The notes under the pieces: model-generated
Database searches by the model: none
What the model was told of the DNA's origin: nothing
What the model saw: the letters and a program-made list of their open reading frames with translations, nothing else
Shown: positions 5,900 to 8,922 of the stretch, piece by piece
Position numbering within the stretch: the stretch's first letter is position 1
Layout: each line of letters opens with the position of its first letter
Translations under genes and position numbers: made by a program
NCBI GenBank assembly: GCA_938018045.1
Contig: CALIIP010000162.1
Span: 1 to 8,922 of the forward strand
From: an uncultured Flavobacteriaceae bacterium
GTDB lineage: Bacteria; Bacteroidota; Bacteroidia; Flavobacteriales; Flavobacteriaceae
Length of the DNA stretch: 8,922 bases
Reading direction: 5' to 3'

Positions 5900-6493
5900 A
5901 TGGACATTAATCAATATCAAAAACTGTTTGACTTTATATCTAAGACGGTACAGCTACAAGATGTTGATGTCTTAAAAATTGGCTCAAAATTATCTATAGA
6001 AGATTATGATAAAGGAGATTTTATTCTAAAACTGAATCAAGTTTCAAAAACTTTAAAATTTGTTTTGTCAGGTGTTTACAGGGTTTACCAGTTGAAGGAT
6101 GGCAAAGAAATTACCAGTTATTTTAATTATGAAGAAAGAAATCCGTTAGTAGCATCATTTGTTAGTTTGCTAGCTAATAAGCCAAGTACTGAATTCATAG
6201 AATGTATTATACCTGGGAAAGTAATATCTATATCATATTCAGATTGGAAGGAATTGTATAAAACTAGTCTAGAATTAAATGTTTTTGGTAGGTTAATGGC
6301 TGAAAAAAATTATCTATTAGCTATACAGCGTATTGAATCTTTGCAGTATCAAAATGCCTCAGAACGCTATGAGATGTTTTTAAAGCTCTACCCTAACCTA
6401 TTGAATCAAATACCCCATCATTACATTTCTTCTTATTTAGGTATTACCCCAGAATCACTAAGCCGTGTTCGTAAGACTTTTACTAAAAAGTAA
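5900..6493 (+). CDS. Crp/Fnr-family transcriptional regulator
   Basis: A 197-residue protein of the length and layout typical of short Bacteroidota Crp/Fnr regulators. It has an N-terminal cyclic-nucleotide-binding-like beta barrel (about 20-115), a dimerisation helix (about 116-150) with the family-typical RIESLQYQNASERYEMFL, and a C-terminal winged helix. The recognition helices lie within IPHHYISSYLGITPESLSRV (171-190). The phosphate-binding cassette of true cAMP receptors is not conserved: no Gly-Glu pair, and Ser97 stands where Arg is expected (PSTEFIECI, 96-104). It has no N-terminal Cys cluster for an Fe-S centre. The ligand, if any, is therefore unknown. It is divergent from the OLD operon and leads the HD and dioxygenase-WD40 genes, so it may control either side or both. 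The ATG has no Shine-Dalgarno sequence, as is usual in the phylum. Confidence 0.9.
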   Translation: MDINQYQKLFDFISKTVQLQDVDVLKIGSKLSIEDYDKGDFILKLNQVSKTLKFVLSGVYRVYQLKDGKEITSYFNYEERNPLVASFVSLLANKPSTEFIECIIPGKVISISYSDWKELYKTSLELNVFGRLMAEKNYLLAIQRIESLQYQNASERYEMFLKLYPNLLNQIPHHYISSYLGITPESLSRVRKTFTKK

Positions 6494-6544
6494 ATCTTAT
6501 CATACATCAATGCTGGAGCTTCTCATTTTTCAGAAATTTGAATT

Positions 6545-7168
6545 ATGAAAGCAACAGACATTTATACTATTTGGAGCGCAACTTTTGAAAAAGCACTTTT
6601 CAAAGACTTAGAACAATGTTTTTTAATTGTTACCGAACATTACTCTAAGCCCAATAGACATTACCATAATTTAAAGCATATTGAGAATTTAATTACACAA
6701 ATACAGCAATTGTCTCTTTCAGCGGATGACAATGCTATATTAATAAATGTTGCTGTATTCCATGATGTAATATACAAGGCGGGTAGAAAAGATAATGAGA
6801 ATAAAAGCGCTGAATTTGCTGCTAATTGGTTGTCAAAATTTAACTTGGGAACCATCGAATCACAAATGATTTTCGATATCATTAGGTCAACAAATACGCA
6901 CCAATCCTCTGATTTCTTAACGCAGTTATTTCTTGATATAGACCTTTCTATTTTAGGAGAGAATGAAGAAAATTATCAAGAATATATTGTTCAAATACGG
7001 AAAGAGCATATTCAAATTCCGAATTACTTGTATAAGATTGGCAGAAAACGATTTTTAAAGCAGATGCTTTCTAGAGAAGTAATTTTCACTACTCCTGAGT
7101 ATTTTGAAGCTTTTGAAATTGATGCCAGAAAGAACCTCAAGAATGAATTAATTGATTTAAGCAAATAG
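6545..7168 (+). CDS. HD-domain predicted metal-dependent phosphohydrolase
   Basis: A 207-residue protein resembling the COG4339-type family of predicted HD phosphohydrolases. Visible are RHYHNLKHI (38-46, His41 and His45), VFHDVIY (71-77, the His73-Asp74 pair), NENKSAEFAA (84-93), STNTH (115-119) and LDIDLSILG (130-138, Asp131 and Asp133), followed by a basic C-terminal helix region. The full set of metal ligands seems present, so an active hydrolase is expected. The substrate of this family is not established to my knowledge; HD enzymes often act on nucleotides or cyclic nucleotides. It follows the regulator by 51 nt and precedes the dioxygenase-WD40 gene by only 2 nt, so the latter two are probably translationally coupled and work together. 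No signal peptide or membrane segment is seen. Confidence 0.88.
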   Translation: MKATDIYTIWSATFEKALFKDLEQCFLIVTEHYSKPNRHYHNLKHIENLITQIQQLSLSADDNAILINVAVFHDVIYKAGRKDNENKSAEFAANWLSKFNLGTIESQMIFDIIRSTNTHQSSDFLTQLFLDIDLSILGENEENYQEYIVQIRKEHIQIPNYLYKIGRKRFLKQMLSREVIFTTPEYFEAFEIDARKNLKNELIDLSK

Positions 7169-7170
7169 CT

Positions 7171-8535
7171 ATGAAAACTACTTTTATAAACAATTTGCCT
7201 ATAGTAGAAATTGATAATTTCTTCTCATCTGACGAATCAGACGCTGTATTAAGTGAAAGGTTGAATGGTTTTCAAAGTGCGCTTAGTCACTACCCTATTT
7301 ACTATCGAAATAATGATAGATTGGTTGTGGATAATGATAATTTGTCTAATCAGTTTTTTGAAAAACTTAAGAATTTCGACATTGATACCCTAGATGAAAT
7401 TACAGGAGTCAATAATCGTTTTAGATTCTGCAGATATCAGAAAAATCAATTGTTTTCAAAACATCAAGATGGTGTCCATTATCCTAATGACAAGTATGAA
7501 TCGAAATATACATTTCTGTTGTATCTAAATCATCAAGATGATTTTACAGGTGGAGATACTGAGTTTTTCAATTCGAAATATGATGAGAAACCCACTATAA
7601 TTATTAAACCTAAAAGGGGGAAATTAGTGATTTTCGACCATCGTATTTGGCATCAAGGAGCTGAAATTATTCTTGGTAACAAGTATATATTACGTTCCGA
7701 TATTTATGTGAATAGACAAGGTAAGTCTAATCATCATGATGGATACATATGGAGCTTATTGAAAGTTGACGAAAATCATTTTTTTAGTTGTGGCAGAGAT
7801 ACTTCTATTAAATTATGGAACAAAGATTTAGAACTAGTAAATACTTTTAGCATTCATTCTAAGTCAGTACTTAAAATAGTCCGATTAAATGAAAAAGAGT
7901 TCGTTTCATGTTCTAGAGACTTTACTTTAAAAAAATGGACAAATTCGGGCAAGGTGCTTTCATCAATTTGTTTAGATGAAATGATTCTAAACATTGCAAT
8001 CAATACTTTAGAAAAGCAGATAATAGCTGTAGGTACTAGTGGTAACATTTTTATTCTTAAACCAGACCTTGTTTTGCTTAGAACAATTAAAGCCCATAAA
8101 CATTGGATTTGGGGTGTTAAACTGATAGGTAATGATGTTGTTACTTGCGGCGAAGATGGTACAGTTGTTTTAACGAATCTAATTTCTGGTAAAACGAAAT
8201 GTGTTTTAAAACACGAAGAAGCACTTTTTAGCATTTTTGGCAATAACAAGTATCTTTTTATTGGGACTAAAAATGGCACTATTCTTAAGTTTTCTTTAGT
8301 CAAATTCAAAGTAGAAAATTTGGTCTTACATAAAGATATCGTTCGGTCAATTATAGGTTATAAAAATGAAATATTTACTTGTGGCGAAGACAATAGAATT
8401 ATGCGATATAATGTTCTAAATGGTCATAAAGAACAAGTAAGAGAATCTGATAATTTCATTCAGGACATTATCATCTTAAACAATCAAATTTATGCTGCTG
8501 GTTTTGACGGTAGTATTACAATTGATAAAATTTAG
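7171..8535 (+). CDS. 2OG-Fe(II) dioxygenase fused to a seven-bladed WD40-like propeller
   Basis: A 454-residue two-domain protein. Residues 1-182 form a prolyl-4-hydroxylase-like 2-oxoglutarate/Fe(II) oxygenase. The metal ligands are His98 and Asp100 in SKHQDG and His161 in WHQG, with Arg175 in KYILRSDIY as the likely 2-oxoglutarate contact; FTGGDTEFF (125-133) and PKRGKLVIFDH (147-157) are typical. Residues 186-454 hold seven WD-type repeats, each ending in a GxD-like turn and strand: GRDTSIKLW (208), SRDFTLKKW (248), GTSGNIFIL (288), GEDGTVVLT (327), GTKNGTILKF (365), GEDNRIMRY (405) and GFDGSITI (444). That is enough for a closed seven-bladed propeller. The propeller probably binds a partner or substrate protein that the oxygenase modifies, most simply a protein side chain. 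No signal peptide is seen, so it is cytoplasmic. It is the last gene of the rightward trio. Confidence 0.9.
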   Translation: MKTTFINNLPIVEIDNFFSSDESDAVLSERLNGFQSALSHYPIYYRNNDRLVVDNDNLSNQFFEKLKNFDIDTLDEITGVNNRFRFCRYQKNQLFSKHQDGVHYPNDKYESKYTFLLYLNHQDDFTGGDTEFFNSKYDEKPTIIIKPKRGKLVIFDHRIWHQGAEIILGNKYILRSDIYVNRQGKSNHHDGYIWSLLKVDENHFFSCGRDTSIKLWNKDLELVNTFSIHSKSVLKIVRLNEKEFVSCSRDFTLKKWTNSGKVLSSICLDEMILNIAINTLEKQIIAVGTSGNIFILKPDLVLLRTIKAHKHWIWGVKLIGNDVVTCGEDGTVVLTNLISGKTKCVLKHEEALFSIFGNNKYLFIGTKNGTILKFSLVKFKVENLVLHKDIVRSIIGYKNEIFTCGEDNRIMRYNVLNGHKEQVRESDNFIQDIIILNNQIYAAGFDGSITIDKI

Positions 8536-8543
8536 ATATACAG

Positions 8544-8578
8544 CCCATTCCATACACATTCCCGCTTCACTCCTATCG
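8544..8578 (+). repeat. 35-bp direct repeat, right copy
   Basis: This matches 5786-5820 at 33 of 35 positions in the same orientation and begins 9 nt after the stop codon of the dioxygenase-WD40 gene. The pair, 2758 bp apart, brackets the regulator, HD and dioxygenase-WD40 genes tightly. That layout suggests either a mobilised cassette or a dispersed intergenic repeat present at both ends of the gene group. Confidence 0.85.
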
Positions 8579-8659
8579 TCGCTTGGGCAAAGAGTATTCC
8601 ATTACCTTTTTAGAAGAAAGTTTTTAGAAAGAAAAAAATAAAAGAAGATTGGAGAAAAT

Positions 8660-8685
8660 AACTTCGCTTTTACCAAAGCAAAGTT
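8660..8685 (+). terminator. Stem-loop downstream of the rightward genes
   Basis: AACTTCGCTTT at 8660-8670 pairs with AAAGCAAAGTT at 8675-8685 (10 of 11 pairs) around the 4-nt loop TACC. It lies 125 nt after the last stop codon and is followed by only a short T run, so it is a possible but imperfect terminator for the rightward operon. Confidence 0.35.
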
Positions 8686-8699
8686 TCATAACGCAAGAC

Positions 8700-8725
8700 A
8701 TTATAGGGCAGAAATGCACTATAAT
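8700..8725. repeat. Near-perfect hairpin within a larger bulged palindrome
   Basis: ATTATAGGGC at 8700-8709 pairs with GCACTATAAT at 8716-8725 (9 of 10 pairs) around AGAAAT. Outside it GAC (8697-8699) can pair with GTC (8728-8730) across a 2-nt bulge. Further out, ATAAC (8689-8693) can pair with GTTAT (8751-8755). The whole looks like one long folded element with an unpaired insertion on its right side. Confidence 0.55.
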
Positions 8726-8734
8726 CCGTCATTA

Positions 8735-8747
8735 TATCAAATAGCGA
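8735..8747 (-). repeat. 13-bp segment inverted relative to 205-217
   Basis: TATCAAATAGCGA here is the exact reverse complement of 205-217 in the right arm of the long left-end inverted repeat. Extending the match by ATTATA with a 4-nt gap gives 17 shared bases. The two copies sit near opposite ends of the window, in the two gene-free flanks. Confidence 0.5.
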
Positions 8748-8816
8748 TAAGTTATAAATAATTTCTAGGAATTCCTATGCTGTATTTTGATTCCACTAAA
8801 AATCTATATGTGTAAA

Positions 8817-8850
8817 AAAAGTGATTACCTAATAATAGACAATCACTTTT
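8817..8850 (-). terminator. Intrinsic terminator, best read leftward
   Basis: AAAAGTGATT at 8817-8826 pairs perfectly over 10 bp with AATCACTTTT at 8841-8850, around a 14-nt loop. On the minus strand the stem runs straight into a run of seven T, a good terminator for a leftward gene. On the plus strand the tract is four T then CTT. It lies 281 nt past the dioxygenase-WD40 stop, so it probably serves a leftward gene beyond the right edge and may also stop rightward read-through. Confidence 0.65.
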
Positions 8851-8922
8851 CTTAGTTCTAAATTCGGTTTATAAAATCTAGTTGACGCTGTTATTTAATA
8901 CTATTTTAAAAACATACTAACT

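Larger units (their letters stand above)
8536..8922. other. Gene-free right flank with hairpins
   Basis: No credible reading frame is seen in these 387 bases. In order, they hold the second 35-bp repeat copy, a purine-rich stretch (8611-8659) with TTTTTAGAA twice, two stem-loops, a 13-mer shared with the left end of the window, and a terminator-like hairpin. The last 72 bases are stop-rich in all three minus-strand frames. A leftward gene could end inside them only as a very short tail. Confidence 0.6.

Noticed and set aside
7854..8309. A 151-codon minus-strand frame inside the dioxygenase-WD40 gene
   Set aside because: It is fully antisense to a well-supported repeat domain, and its product shows no family features.
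6545..8535. Phosphonate oxidation pair of the PhnY/PhnZ kind (2OG dioxygenase plus HD oxygenase)
   Set aside because: The enzyme classes match superficially, but the HD protein has COG4339-type motifs, the dioxygenase is prolyl-hydroxylase-like with a WD40 fusion, and no phosphonate genes are near.

Overview
The window looks like an accessory (defence-island type) segment from an AT-rich Bacteroidota genome, probably a member of Flavobacteriia. The evidence is the low GC content, the lack of Shine-Dalgarno sequences before the starts, a promoter of the TTG/TAnnTTTG type before one gene, and a short Crp/Fnr-like regulator of the kind common in that phylum. No rRNA, tRNA, CRISPR array, transposase or integrase gene was found.

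Positions 1-914 carry no gene I can support. They are rich in inverted repeats: a long imperfect one at 148-243, others at 387-436 and 712-811, and smaller hairpins. An exact 18-bp direct repeat (146-163 and 889-906) brackets most of this stretch.

Positions 915-5687, all on the minus strand, form a three-gene operon read in the order OLD-family ATPase/TOPRIM nuclease, UvrD-like superfamily 1 helicase, GIY-YIG-like nuclease. The first two genes are 4 nt apart and form the pair known from Gabija (class 2 OLD) anti-phage systems. Both proteins are clearly larger than typical GajA and GajB. The third gene, 59 nt further on, makes this a candidate three-component variant.

Positions 5688-5899 are a divergent intergenic region. 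It holds two short palindromes (5745-5760 and 5825-5838), one copy of a 35-bp repeat and a recognisable promoter for the rightward genes.

Positions 5900-8535, on the plus strand, hold a Crp/Fnr-family regulator, an HD-domain predicted phosphohydrolase and a fusion of a 2-oxoglutarate/Fe(II) dioxygenase with a seven-bladed WD40-type propeller. The last two genes are 2 nt apart. The trio is bracketed by two direct copies of the 35-bp repeat (33/35 identical), so it may be a separate cassette placed beside the defence operon.

Positions 8536-8922 are non-coding, with two hairpins, a 13-bp segment that recurs inverted near the left end of the window, and a strong terminator-like stem-loop that best fits a leftward gene lying beyond the right edge.

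The leftward operon is most likely an anti-phage system: ATP/nucleotide-gated DNA cleavage by the OLD protein, helicase action, and an extra nuclease. The rightward trio is of unknown role. A regulator, a hydrolase and a sensor-like oxygenase/propeller fusion in one cassette could be a stress-response module or an undescribed defence module; this is inference only.
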